From contig JAVTVY010020598.1 of NCBI GenBank assembly GCA_036873755.1, positions 1 to 64,000 of the forward strand: a stretch of DNA of 64,000 bases, read 5' to 3'. Positions 50,136 through 63,160 of the stretch are shown in pieces. This DNA is from Hanleya hanleyi. Its lineage: Eukaryota > Mollusca > Polyplacophora > Lepidopleurida > Hanleyidae. The notes under the pieces were generated by a model. The model had not been told where the DNA came from, did no database searches, and was given only the letters and a program-made list of their open reading frames with translations. Position 1 is the first letter of the stretch; each line of letters starts with the position of its first letter. Position numbers and translations under genes: made by a program.

Positions 50136-50558
50136 TGTCAAGACTCAGGTACATGTACTGGTTATATCATTATTTGCAGCTGAAAATGTCAGTGAACATC
50201 GTCCAGTTTGTTTTTGGAAATATCCATTTAAATTTTAAAAAATGTATTGTAGCTAACCGCTTGTACTCTTCATAGTTATAGTGGTAATATATACGGTCTG
50301 TACTACTTTAGCGTGTCTAGGGCGATTATTCTCAAATGATTATTCTGTATTAATATTATCCATATTCCATGTTCAGTGAACATCGCGAAAATGTGATCAG
50401 ATATGATAACCTGATAGTGTTTCGCTCCTCGAAAGAAGACAGGCTAACCCAATTCATTCTATAATTCATAAGATTAATTAAGAAAACCCATGTGCAAACG
50501 GAGTTAGCGAGTTTGGAATGGTCATTTATCTCAGTAATATATGAATAACTGACAAGGA

Positions 50559-52312
50559 AATAGATAGCTTACATGGAGGACAGTGTTAATAGATAGCTTA
50601 CATGGAGGACAGTGTTAATAGATAGCTTACATGGAGGGCAGTGTTAATAGATAGCTTATATGGAGGACAGTGTTAATAGATAGCTTACATGGAGGACAGT
50701 GTTAATAGATAGCTTACATGGAGGACAGTGTTAATAGATAGCTTACATGGAGGACAGTGTTAATAGATAGCTTACATGGAGGACAGTGTTAATAGATAGC
50801 TTACATGGAGGACAGTGTTAATAGATAGCTTACATGGAGGACAGTGTTAATAGATAGCTTGCATGGAGGACAGTGTTAATAGATAGCTTACATGGAGGAC
50901 AGTGTTAATAGATAGCTTACATGGAGGACAGTGTTAATAGATAGCTTACATGGAGGACAGTGTTAATAGATAGCTTGCATGGAGGACAGTGTTAATAGAT
51001 AGCTTACATGGAGGACAGTGTTAATAGATAGCTTACATGGAGGACAGTGTTAATAGATAGCTTACATGGAGGACAGTGTTAATAGATAGCTTGCAGATAG
51101 CTTACATGGAGGACAGTGTTAATAGATAGCTTACATGGAGGACAGTGTTAATAGATAGCTTACATGGAGGACAGTGTTAATAGATAGCTTACATGGAGGA
51201 CAGTGTTAATAGATAGCTTACATGGAGGACAGTGTTAATAGATAGCTTACATGGAGGACAGTGTTCCAAGGTTAATAGATAGCTTACATGGAGGACAGTG
51301 TTCCAAGGTTAATAGATAGCTTACATGGAGGACAGTGTTCCAAGGTTAATAGATAGCTTACATGGTGGACAGTGTTCCAAGGTTAATAGATAGCTTACAT
51401 GGAGGACAGTGTTCCAAGGTTAATAGATAGCTTACATGGAGGACAGTGTTCCAAGGTTAATAGATAGCTTACATGGAGCTTACATGGAGGACAGTGTTCC
51501 AAGGTTAATAGATAGCTTACATGGAGGACAGTGTTCCAAGGTTAATAGATAGTTTACATGAAGGACAGTGTTCCAAGGTTAATAGATAGCTTGCATGGAG
51601 GACAGTGGTCCAAGGTTAATAGATAGCTTACATGGAGGACAGTGTTCCAAGGTTAATAGATAGCTTACATGGAGGACAGTGTTCCAAGGTTAATATATAG
51701 CTTACATGGAGGACAGTGTTCCAATGTTAATAGATAGCTTGCATGGAGGACAGTGTTCCAAGGTTAATAGATAGCTTACATGGAGGACAGTGTTCCAAGG
51801 TTAATAGATAGCTTACATGGAGGACAGTGTTCCAAGGTTAATAGATAGCTTACATGGAGGACAGTATTCCAAGGTTAATAGATAGCTTACATGGAGGACA
51901 GTGTTCCAATGTTAATAGATAGCTTGCATGGAGGACAGTGTTCCAAGGTTAATAGATAGCTTGCATGGAGGACAGTGTTCCAAGGTTAATAGATAGCTTA
52001 CATGGAGGACAGTGTTCCAAGGTTAATAGATAGCTTACATGGAGGACAGTGTTCCAAGGTTAATAGATAGCTTACATGGAGGACAGTGTTCCAAGGTTAA
52101 TAGATAACTGGAGGACAGTGTTCCAAGGTTAATAGATAGCTTACATGGAGGACAGTGTTCCAAGGTTAATAGATAGCTTACATGGAGGACAGTGTTCCAA
52201 TGTTAATAGATAGCTTGCATGGAGGACAGTGTTCCAAGGTTAATAGATAGCTTACATGGAGGACAGTGTTCCAAGGTTAATAGATAGCTTGCATGGAGGA
52301 CAGTGTTCTAAG
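50559..52312 (+). repeat. Two-zone minisatellite: 29-bp units then 37-bp units
   Basis: About 23 units of 29 bp (TAGATAGCTTACATGGAGGA plus CAGTGTTAA) run from 50,559 to about 51,238. About 29 units of 37 bp follow to 52,312; these have CCAAGGTT added before TAA. The two zones meet at a sharp boundary. The 8-base difference is flanked by GTT on both sides. No coding potential is implied. Confidence 0.95.
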
Positions 52313-54735
52313 GTTTTATACATGTCGCTCAAATGTTTTATACATGTCGGTCAAAGGTTGCTCATTCAGATTCTCATTAGAGGACATTAGTCGGGATATT
52401 AACGTTCTATTCTCCTTCTTAGACACATAACACGCTAATCAGTTGTTTGGATGGTCATTCCGAATTCTTCTCTCCCGAGACATGGATGCCGTGTTAGGAG
52501 ACTGATGATCATATAAAGTGTGATTAATGTAATGAATAAATCATTAGGATAGATACAATTCGATGAAACCTTCACGACCTACATTAATACATGCCCCACA
52601 GAAACCTATTACCCTAACAGAATAATGTACGTAGTATTTTCCACTGAACAACCGTGTTGAAGCCTAGTGTTTCCCACTGTTTCGCACGCTTTAAGATGCA
52701 TTGGTAGAACTCAATTTAGCAGTTAGATTGGGCAATATAATAATATAATATAATAATAATAATATATAATAGATAGGAAGACGTCGTCCATGATCAATCA
52801 CAATTTTTCCAATGATATGAAGGCTAGTTTTTGTTCACTGTCGATACCCAACCAAATCCAAATGTTTCCACTCGGAATGGTAAAACATTCGAAACTTTCC
52901 TTAAATTTTTGACACTGATGAATACCTCCCTTTCGATCATGAGCAAGTGAAATCACATCATGCAGTGGTCAGAAGCTTTTAATCGAAACGAAAAGGATAT
53001 TTACAGTATTACGGAAATCACCTTGTTCCTAGAAAGTTGTTATACAGACTTCGTCAAAATGATTGGTGCGTTGGGAAATTTTTTGATACTTGTACAACAC
53101 GGTTCTGGCGGATTGGATAGATTCTGTGAATATTTTTCTGAATAAACATTAAGTTCCAGAGGGCTACCTTTTTCGATGCGCCTTGGTTTTCCATCAACTT
53201 TCATCCCAGCTCTTTCAACGCCCCAACACATATGTTCTGTCATTAATCTATGCATAATGCATGAAATGTTTTGGGGTTTTTTGTTGTTGTTTTTTTTGTT
53301 TTTTTTTATTGTGCTTCAACATATATACAAATTGTGCTTTATCCTATATACATATTTAATCTGTATCTTTCACCCACATGCATGAAATGTTAATGCGACT
53401 CGAGCGCACCTTTATCTTGATAAAGCGATGTCCACCTTTTCGGCTAGAAGTTTTCGCGGGCTCATTGTGCTCATTGGCCGCTCGTCTTCATGTCTCGAAT
53501 GTCGACGCTGAGCAGTCTTCAAATTTGAAAAGATAACGTACCAGTATATCACGCTTGAACTCGCTATGACATCCGTTAGAGTATGCGTGGATGAGTGATA
53601 GGATTTCTTCTTCGAAACACTATAATTGTTCCGATGCAGGTAGACTGTTGGTCAATTAAACGCAGCACATACAGGTGGTGGAAAATGATGCAGGCGTACT
53701 GACAAGAATTCCTATGAACCCACAGGACAATATTCTGACTGCATATCCAGAAACATCACAAGAACAATAGCTGATCCCTGCGATGATTTGTATCTCCGTC
53801 ACGTGATGATTTGTATCTCCGTCACGCGATGATTTGTATCTCCGTCACGTGATGATTTGTATCTCCGCCACGTTTTTATTTTAGCTGGTCATATGGACAT
53901 CTTGAATGACATGACCACACGAGCCCTAGCGCCGGCTTGAGCGGTGTTAAACACAAATATCCAAGGACAATGATGTAATAGCTCTACCAAATCATCTGAT
54001 GGAAAGCCAGGAACTATTTAAAGCTCATCAAAATAAGAAATCCTTTGAAGATGAACGAATTTTCCGAGAAATATTTACAGATTCAGTCTAACTCGACAGA
54101 AATGACGTTATGTGACCACATTTGAAAATGTTCAAGATGCACTATCTATTTCGGCTAAGACTGTTCATAATACTGGTAGTCTTTTTTCCAGTAAAATTGT
54201 TTTCTTATTCTTTAGATCAACCAAAGGATTAATACACATCCATTCTTCAGTCCCGGCCTAGATACAGCGTTTATAATCCTGAATCTCAAATCAAAATTGA
54301 TATAAATATGTATGGTTTCTCCTTATTCCAGTTCTATGCCATACTTAATCAATTGAAGATACCGAGTCTCCTTTCAGTATCCCGGTTTTCATTTCCGAAA
54401 AGGATAAGTCCCTGAATTAATGTCATCAAATATTGAAAGAAACTGATTCTGGTGAATCTGAGAATAATGTATGGCTAGACCGGTAATGAAGTTTTCGCAT
54501 TATCGACCATGTACCTCTCAGCTGTTCATTTATTATACATCATAATGGGTCTATTCAATTTTCAGATACTCCATTAAAGAGTGTTACGAAGCTGTCAGAC
54601 GCGAGGAGATATGAACGCATCCACAAAATGTGATTTCTGTCATAAATATGAATTTTCGTTTTAAGGCAAATATCGTAAACAAGAAACTTTCTCCGTTAGC
54701 CTTTCCAAGCACAATGATGTGGTTCTGATCTTCTT
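52313..54735. other. Gene-free A/T-rich stretch with one dispersed repeat
   Basis: At 53,670-54,000 the repeat family of 19.7 and 20.2 kb recurs, with a 23-bp unit (GATGATTTGTATCTCCGTCA CGT) amplified four times at about 53,785-53,875. No other structure was recognised. Confidence 0.5.
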
Positions 54736-55905
54736 ATGGATATTCACAGTTTCTATATCACGGTTATTTCCTATACATGGTTTGTTATGGATATTCACAG
54801 TTTCTATATCACGGTTATTTCCTATACATGGTTTGTTATGGATATTCACAGTTTCTATATCACGGTTATTTCCTATACATGGTTTGTTATGGATATTCAC
54901 AGTTTCTATATGACGGTTATTTCCTATACATGGTTTGTTATGGATATTCACAGTTTCTATATCACGGTTATTTCCTATACATGGTTTGTTATGGATATTC
55001 ACAGTTTCTATATCACGGTTATTTCCTATACATGGTTTGTTATGGATATTCACAGTTTCTATATCACGGTTATTTCCTATACATGGTTTGTTATGGATAT
55101 TCACAGTTTCTATATCACGGTTATTTCCTATACATGGTTTGTTATGGATATTCACAGTTTCTATATCACGGTTATTTCCTATACATGGTTTGTTATGGAT
55201 ATTCACAGTTTCTATATCACGGTATTTCCTATACATGGTTTGTTATGGATATTCACAGTTTCTATATCACGGTTATTTCCTATACATGGTTTGTTATGGA
55301 TATTCACAGTTTCTATATCACGGTTATTTCTATACATGGTTTGTTATGGATATTCACAGTTTCCTATATGACGGTTATTTCCTATACATGGTTTGTTATG
55401 GATATTCACAGTTTCTATATGACGGTTATTTCCTATACATGGTTTGTTATGGATATTCACAGTTTCTATATGACGGTTATTTCCTATACATGGTTTGTTA
55501 TGGATATTCACAGTTTCTATATCACGGTTATTTCCTATACATGGTTTGTTATGGATATTCACAGTTTCTATATCACGGTTATTTCCTATACATGGTTTGT
55601 TATGGATATTCACAGTTTCTATATCACGGTTATTTCCTATACATGGTTTGTTATGGATATTCACAGTTTCTATATGACGGTTATTTCCTATACATGGTTT
55701 GTTATGGATATTCACAGTTTCTATATGACGGTTATTTCCTATACATGGTTTGTTATGGATATTCACAGTTTCTATATCACGGTTATTTCCTATACATGGT
55801 TTGTTATGGATATTCACAGTTTCTATATCACGGTTATTTCCTATACATGGTTTGTTATGGATATTCACAGTTTCTATATCACGGTTATTTCCTATACATG
55901 GTTTG
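54736..55905 (+). repeat. 51-bp tandem array, about 23 units
   Basis: The unit ATGGATATTCACAGTTTCTA, TATCACGGTTATTTCCTATA, CATGGTTTGTT repeats with very few changes, mainly TATCACGG against TATGACGG, and single-base losses near 55,222 and 55,330. Because 51 is divisible by three, several frames on both strands stay open for up to 392 codons. These have no start context, domain or flanking gene and are not genes. Confidence 0.96.
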
Positions 55906-56800
55906 GAATATATAGCCGATCTTTTATCGCACCAAATAAACTGTTGATGAAATAACATAGATGTTTCTTTCCTTTAGAATTGCATTTTATGACCAAATTT
56001 AAATTGGATCATTGCCACGTCCCTGATATATTTACATTGTTCGTTGACGTGACGATGCAATATTGCATACGTTCTCCCCTTGCGAATATGACGGCGTGCA
56101 GATGTACAAATGGCGTTGAAGGTGGGACTACAGATGGCGCTGAGGGTGGGGCTGCGGATGGCGTTGAGGGTGGAGCTGCGGATGGCGCCGAGAGTTGAGC
56201 TATGGCATGTTTGTGCAGTTAGTGATTGTGCAGATAGTAACTGAACTGCGATCAGAGAACGTTCATTATTATGTGAGGCGTCAAGAAAGGCTCCGATGCT
56301 CCCCATACTGGAGTTCAGAAAATTTCAATCTCCGTTGGATGGGGCTCATCAAAGTTTTAATGATTTATTTAAAAGTAGAACAATGCAAATGTGTCCTTGG
56401 CTTGATGAGAAGGCCTATGTTATTTCAGACTCTCATCATTGCTCTCAATGTTGATTGACACAAGGTGAGCTGAGTTGAGTTCCTAGTCCTTATTTTCGGT
56501 CCTCTTCAACTTATGATATTAATGGTTGAATTTCCTGTTGATGTCCTAGATACGAAAGTTGATATGTCAACACGAATGCATGTTTATTGTCTAAAACATA
56601 AAGAGGTGTTGCGGTTTTCTCGATTTTAATAAATACACTAACAAAACAGAAGGAAATCAATCTGGCATTATGTCAAACAAGGACAATAGACGTCCATCAC
56701 CAATGGAATGTTGCTCGAATACGATCACCAGAAGATAAATTCATATATTTGGCGTATCGGCTGTTCTTTTGTATTTCTTTTATCTGACAGGTCTCAAAGG
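55906..56800. other. Spacer with a 24-bp tandem repeat
   Basis: At about 56,108-56,200 four degenerate units of (G)ATGGCG(C/T)TGAGGGTGG(G/A)GCTGCG occur. Nothing else was recognised. Confidence 0.5.
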
Positions 56801-57590
56801 GGGTTTTTATATCTCTATAAAAATGAAGCGAGCATTCTCTCTCGTCGACTTTATGACAAAAGAGATGATTACAATTTCGACATCGTAAACTATCCCTTTC
56901 TGGACAGTATTACTCCAGTGGGACCTGCATATGGCGTATACATATCTCGCTTAGTAGCATTTGCTAGATCCTGTGTTAAATGTGACGATTTTAATCAACG
57001 TCACAAAACACTGGTGCAGAAACTCAAAAAACTGGGCTATTCCACCAAACGCCTACACTCAAAGTTTCTCAAATTTGGCGATACATATCGCATGCTGATA
57101 GCAAAATACGAACGTAGCGTGCAAGATCTATGGCGCTACGTTACGTAACTTGTGTCTAATTCCGCTTAACCCGGGGCTAGGGGCCGTATGAACCCATGTA
57201 CTTCAAGATCCTCATGGTACTCATATGAACAGTCACAATCAAAGCGTGACTGAGATACATCATTCTTTAGATGACGACTACAACGAATATTATGGATTAA
57301 GAATACTGATCAGCGATACGGATTTGATATTTTTGGAACATCATGATGTCTTGCCGGCATCATTGAAAACTGTTGACCGCTTCTCTCTTGCAGGAAACAA
57401 GCCTATGTTTATGTATACTATGATTGTCTTTTTGAATTTGGTGCTAATACTGTTATATGGAAAATGGAATAGGTCTTTGGATTATGGACGCGGATATTCT
57501 CTAATGGACGACGGCTGGATTATGAATGACGGACTAGACGCTTGTAATTTCGTACCATACTCAACTCAACGAACCAATAAATGATGCTCA
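56800..57590 (+). pseudogene. Penelope-like-type RT C-terminus with 3' region
   Basis: The frame ending at 57,148 contains SRRLYDKRDDYNFDIVNYPF, then LDSITPVGPAYGVYISRLVA, then FARSCVKCDDFNQRHKTLVQ KLKKLGYS and KFGDTYRMLIAKYERS, the conserved C-terminal part of this RT family. The upstream palm domain is missing, so the copy is 5'-truncated. The 3' region (57,149-57,590) is the reference for the many solo tails in this window; it contains TCTAATTCCGCTTAACCCGG and the single 30-bp unit that is amplified at 43.8 kb. Confidence 0.75.
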
Positions 57591-59640
57591 CATCCGACGA
57601 ACGTCATTCCTACAGTCATAAATGTCTACGTGAAAGTAGGCTATTTTGAAATGCATGGGGTTCTTTTGGGAGGGGGCACCAAGGTTTGGATGATACTGGT
57701 CGGGAAGGGGTTGTCATAAAGAACAGACATCGATGGGGGTTCGGGAAGTGTGATCTGTAGTGACCGATGGATGACCGCTTCCAACCGAGACTAATGGTTG
57801 ATCTGTCCAGCTATTTCGGTATCTAGCACACCTTATGTCATATTGGATCAATCATCCCCGTATACCATGTTGAGACCAGTTCATGACATCATCCAGTCCA
57901 ATGCAGAAAGCTCTTGGTTTCAGCTCGGTCTGATGAGAGAGTAAACACTCCGAGCGAAGAAATACCAAAACTAGGCCTAGATGTTTATTCCCTGGCGTTA
58001 TCCTATAAAAGTTAAGTTGATTTCTCCAACAGAACTTTGATTCCTCGCGCTACTATAATCCTATTATGACCGAACCTCGGTTACTGGCCCTACAATGCTA
58101 TTATGCCTCTGTCGAGCTTATGTAAGAATGACTGGGCTATGGAGTAATGATTCCGCTGCGATATAACTGGATAGCGCATTCATCATGATTCGATTGCCTG
58201 GTGTGAGCCAATACAGATCAACGTAGGCCATGTCATCGACTATTCAAACAATCTTCTTCATCGAGGAAATCCATGTGGTTATATCAAACGATTCTTATAA
58301 CACGGTGAAATTCTGAATGTTCCTCTAATTATATGAACTGTGCCTGTGAGATTATCACTTGCGTTTATAGCTCTCTGTTGTGTTCTATTATTCTCAGTAT
58401 GGTATCATGGAACACACGGGAGCCTCTCAACATTGTGATATACATAATTTATAAAGTTATCGACAGGGGCATGAAGGAGCAATTTCTGCCAGTTTAGATT
58501 ATGTCATCAGAAGCATAAAAAAAAACAATAAAACCCTCTGCAAATTATCTCCCGTCAGTTGCTGTGGTGTGTTGCATTCGATCAATGGACTTTTACTAAA
58601 ACAATTTAGTGAGGCATAGCACCTTCTGGCTGATCATGGAGCATCGTACTGAAAATAAGAAACAGATATCAGATCTGACCTTCAGTAGGAACGCGTTGAT
58701 TCAAATCGTCTCATTCTCCACCGGATACGGAATCGAACAAATGCTAACAGACAATATATTTAACAGCCATATCCAGGCACCAGTACCATAGAGGTGGCCA
58801 AGTGTCTATGTCAAAATTTTAATCACCTATTCTGTCGTAGATCGAAGCGAATAAGAGCGCTTCTGCTTCGCTGCAAAGATAAACGTCTCGATATAACATT
58901 TATTCAGGTTTAATCCATGCAAAGTAGTTGGATATAATCCACGGTTCAGCATACCTGCACATGTGCATGACGGTTATTCATATTAAAATCCTCTATATAC
59001 CCCTCAGTGAATTAGAATGAATACGATTTGAAATTGGGCGATCATCAATCTTTCATTGAATTCCTCCACATTCCTCCGTTTTTTTAATAAAGATCAGATA
59101 AGGATCTACCAAAAGGTTTACAATACGTACAATTTCAGATTTGTACAGTACCTGTCTCATTCAACATCAAGTCTAACGCGGAAGAGACACAATAGCAGTG
59201 CAGTAGAGAAACTGTAACAATGCGCTAGTCGCGCAGTAGCAGTGCACGTATATCATGCTGTAACGATTTTCTAAAATGTAGATATCTTGGGGATATATGT
59301 ATATATTCCATTTATAGACAGTCGAGTACATGTACGCGTTTGCGTTAACCGTTGGTTGAAAGGAGAGACTCATTTAAAAAGTGACGTCTAAAAAGTCTTT
59401 GTCATATGCTATATAATAAAAAAAAGAACTACACAGGGTACAGAGAGAACATGCTTCCGCTGATAATTATTCTTATATCCTTTTATATGATTATCTTGAG
59501 AAAATTAAAGTTCGCGTCACTTTCAGTAATATTTCAGCTATATAGCGACTAGCGATATACAGATGTGAATGTAGGCGTCAAATACGAGTGATGATTACTG
59601 AAAATCGCTTTTATGTTACACAGTTAAGCACAAATTCCAA
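57591..59640. other. Gene-free A/T-rich stretch
   Basis: Only short frames without motifs are present. No repeat array or RNA gene was recognised. Confidence 0.5.
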
Positions 59641-59705
59641 ACACGCAAGACAGAAGCGGTCAACAGTTTTCAATTATGCTTGCAAGACATCCTGATAGTC
59701 TATCC

Positions 59706-60803
59706 TTATACATGACAAGTACGAGTATCCCACATCCGTTATTTATAGTATACATGACAAGTACGAGTATCCCACATCCGTTATTTATAGTATACATGAC
59801 AAGTACGAGTATCCCACATCCGTTATTTATAGTATACATGACAAGTACGAGTATCCCACATCCGTTATTTATAGTATACATGACAAGTACGAGTATCCCA
59901 CATCCGTTATTTATAGTATACATGACAAGTACGAGTATCCCACATCCGTTATTTATAGTATACATGACAAGTACGAGTATCCCACATCCGTTATTTATAG
60001 TATACATGACAAGTACGAGTATCCCACATCCGTTATTTATAGTATACATGACAAGTACGAGTATCCCACATCCGTTATTTATAGTATACATGACAAGTAC
60101 GAGTATCCCACATCCGTTATTTATAGTATACATGACAAGTACGAGTATCCCACATCCGTTATTTATAGTATACATGACAAGTACGAGTATCCCACATCCG
60201 TTATTTATAGTATACATGACAAGTACGAGTATCCCACATCCGTTATTTACAAGTACGAGTATCCCACATCCGTTATTTATAGTATACATGACAAGTACGA
60301 GTATCCCACATCCGTTATTTATAGTATACATGACAAGTACGAGTATCCCACATCCGTTATTTATAGTATACATGACAAGTACGAGTATCCCACATCCGTT
60401 ATTTATAGTATACATGACAAGTACGATTATCCCACATCCGTTATTTATAGTATACATGACAAGTACGAGTATCCCACATCCGTTATTTATAGTATACATG
60501 ACAAGTACGAGTATCCCACATCCGTTATTTATAGTATACATGACAAGTACGAGTATCCCACATCCGTTATTTATAGTATACATGACAAGTACGAGTATCC
60601 CATCCGTTATCATCCCACATCCGTTATTTATAGTATACATGACAAGTACGAGTATCCCACATCCGTTATTTATAGTATACATGACAAGTACGAGTATCCC
60701 ACATCCGTTATTTATAGTATACATGACAAGTACGAGTATCCCACATCCGTTATTTATAGTATACATGACAAGTACGAGTATCCCACATCCGTTATTTATA
60801 GTA
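59706..60803 (+). repeat. 42-bp tandem array, about 26 units
   Basis: The unit TACATGACAAGTACGAGTAT, CCCACATCCGTTATTTATAG, TA repeats almost perfectly; there is one truncated unit near 60,245 and a short rearrangement near 60,600. The 42-bp length keeps frames open on both strands (376 and 386 codons); these are artefacts. The flanks (59,640-59,705 and 60,806-61,110) are pieces of the Penelope-like-type 3' region in minus orientation. Confidence 0.96.
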
Positions 60804-60805
60804 TA

Positions 60806-61500
60806 ATATATCTCAGTCACGCAAGTTCGTCATTCAATATTCAGCCGTCGTACATCAAAGAATTTCCACGTCCATAATCCAGAGACATAATTCATATAAC
60901 AGCATTAGCACCAAATAAAAAAATAGATTATAGTATACATAAAAGTAGGCTAGATTCCTTCAAGGTAGAATCGGTCAGCCGGTTTCAATAATGGCCGCAA
61001 GACACCAAATCCGCATCGCTGATAAGTATTCTTAATCCATATTATTTTCGTTGAAATATCGTTATCTAGAGAATGACGTATCTCGGTCACGCTTTGGTTG
61101 TGACTGTATATATGAATACACACTATATCATCCGTGTGTTTATAACATTGGAGGCATATGGCATATTTGATTCTCCCCTTCTCTTACTACATAATGTGGT
61201 GCTGAATGTATGCATATAAGCAGAGTTATACTGTATGATGGGTTTGGTCATGTTTGATGTCTATCTCTCACGGTCATTAAAATCTTTGTAAACGATATTT
61301 CACCGTTCTTGTTCATTCAGTGCAAAGATCAATAAACCCTTTCAAATGGATAAAGTAAATAACCGATACAATGTCTACGCTTCGGTGAAATTGAAGGCGA
61401 GTCTTTGGAATGGAATAGGTCTTTGGATTATGGACGCGGATATTCTCTAATGGACGACCGCTGGATTATGAATGACGGACTAGACGCTTGTAATTGATCA
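60806..61500 (-). mobile_element. Tails of the Penelope-like-type family
   Basis: 60,806-61,110 matches the reverse complement of 57,240-57,560. 61,400-61,497 matches 57,462-57,548 in plus orientation (GGAATAGGTCTTTGGATTAT, then GACGGACTAGACGCTTGTAA). No coding part is present. Confidence 0.65.
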
Positions 61501-63155
61501 AAGGAAGACCATGGTGTATCGGAAGATTAAATGTCATTGTAACAAACACGTCAGTATGGCTGCTGAACACTATTGCTTGGGGCTGAACTCGGCAGATTTC
61601 AAACATTACCTGAAAGGAATTCGTTCTGTCAAGCTGAACCATAATACATTCTAAATATGGTTGCGACTTAACATCCATAATAGTGATTGGATCCCTTGTC
61701 TCGTAATACAGAATCGAATTTTTTTTAACTGAAACCATGGTTACTACGATTTTAACGTACGGTAATGTAATTGTAGACTACTTGAGCTTATGTAACTGGT
61801 GGAAGATAAAATCATATGTCAGAATCATTTGTCTCATCTCTGAAGCCTCATACCTTGTGTAATGACTATCGGAACTTCCCTCAGACTATCGATTCTCCCG
61901 ATCTTGACCGTTACAGATTATCAAATCGTTAGAAGTCTCAAGTTTACTGATAGCACAGTGATGGCAAAATACGACCGCACCATGTATATATGGTGTCTGA
62001 CGCAGCATGTATGCATGATCTCTTATGCATGGTTTCGTAGCTTGTGTCTAATTCCGCTGAACCAGATCGTGTTGCTGTACGTTTCGTTCACGAGGCTCGC
62101 CCTCTGTACAAATCATTGTGATGTTAATTTGTAACTCTGGTTAACATGGTGGAAAATGAAGCGCATGGTCGGTGAAGGGCCTCACAGACTTTTGTTTTGA
62201 ATACGAACTCGCATTCTGCTAAAATTTCCCCCGTTTGGGCCGTTTCTCCTATCTACAGTTCACATAGTTCATCATTTTCCATCAGATGAGTTGATAGGGA
62301 TATTACATGATTACTCTTGGATATTTGAATCTAATACCGCTTAAGTCAGAACTGGGTTGTATGGTCATATCAGTCAAGATGACCACATGATCATCTACAG
62401 TAAAAGCTTGGCTGAGACACAAAGCTTGGCTGAGAAACAAAGCTTCACAGGGAAGATTTTCTGTTCTTGTGGTGCCTTTAGATATGTAGTGAGAATATCC
62501 GACTGTGGAGTCACATGACTTCGGGTCAGTAAACCGACATTTTTTCCACCGTCTTCATATGTTGCGCTTAATCCTTTTCTGGTCATATTGCATTATGTAT
62601 TATATTTACTAAATTTGCAGAATTCTTAATTAGGCTTATTACTTCGTTGAGACGTGCACGTTGTGAAGTCATCTACCATTTGCTTAACTAGGGCAGATAT
62701 GTAGCACTTGTTATGTACATAGCACATTTGTACTGGCTCCGCTGATTGGTGTCATCGATCAACATCCTGCTATTGACGATTTTGTTCATAGTATTTTACG
62801 CTGTCTACAAATCCATTTCTCTTTGAACATCTGATTTCATGTGCAATGCGAGTGCAACTACGTCTTTTGACTTTGGTCAAAGTTAGACCACAGACTACGT
62901 GTAATATATGATGATAGGAGCAGATTAGGAGATAACATATCATGATGTATGGACCATGTAATGGAGATGATTTCTGACATTTGAGCAGGCGTTCAAGTCT
63001 ATGCCATAAAGGTCATCCGTGTACAAACTATAACAAATCAGTGGTCCAGGACTTTGCTCAGTAGACTGATTAGCTGAAGCTCTTCTTGGTGGGTCTTCCA
63101 TGTAAGGGATCACGAAATGCGGGATGTAGTAGTGAAGGCAGTGTGAGACCATTTC
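61501..63155. other. Gene-free stretch with one more RT-family scrap
   Basis: About 61,960-62,060 has GGCAAAATACGACCGCACCA and GTGTCTAATTCCGCT, the end of the RT family and the start of its 3' region. Otherwise nothing was recognised. Confidence 0.5.
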
Positions 63156-63160
63156 CAAGG

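Noticed and set aside
50559..52312. CRISPR array
   Set aside because: The units are head-to-tail with no unique spacers, in eukaryotic DNA. It is a minisatellite.
54736..55955. Reading frames of up to 392 codons on both strands, rich in YGYSQFLYHGYF-type repeats
   Set aside because: They come from a 51-bp tandem repeat whose length is a multiple of three, so several frames stay open at once on both strands. There is no domain, start context or neighbouring gene.
59660..60820. 386- and 376-codon frames of YTINNGCGILVLVM or MTSTSIPHPLFIVY repeats
   Set aside because: A 42-bp tandem array opens both strands equally. It is a repeat artefact, not a protein.
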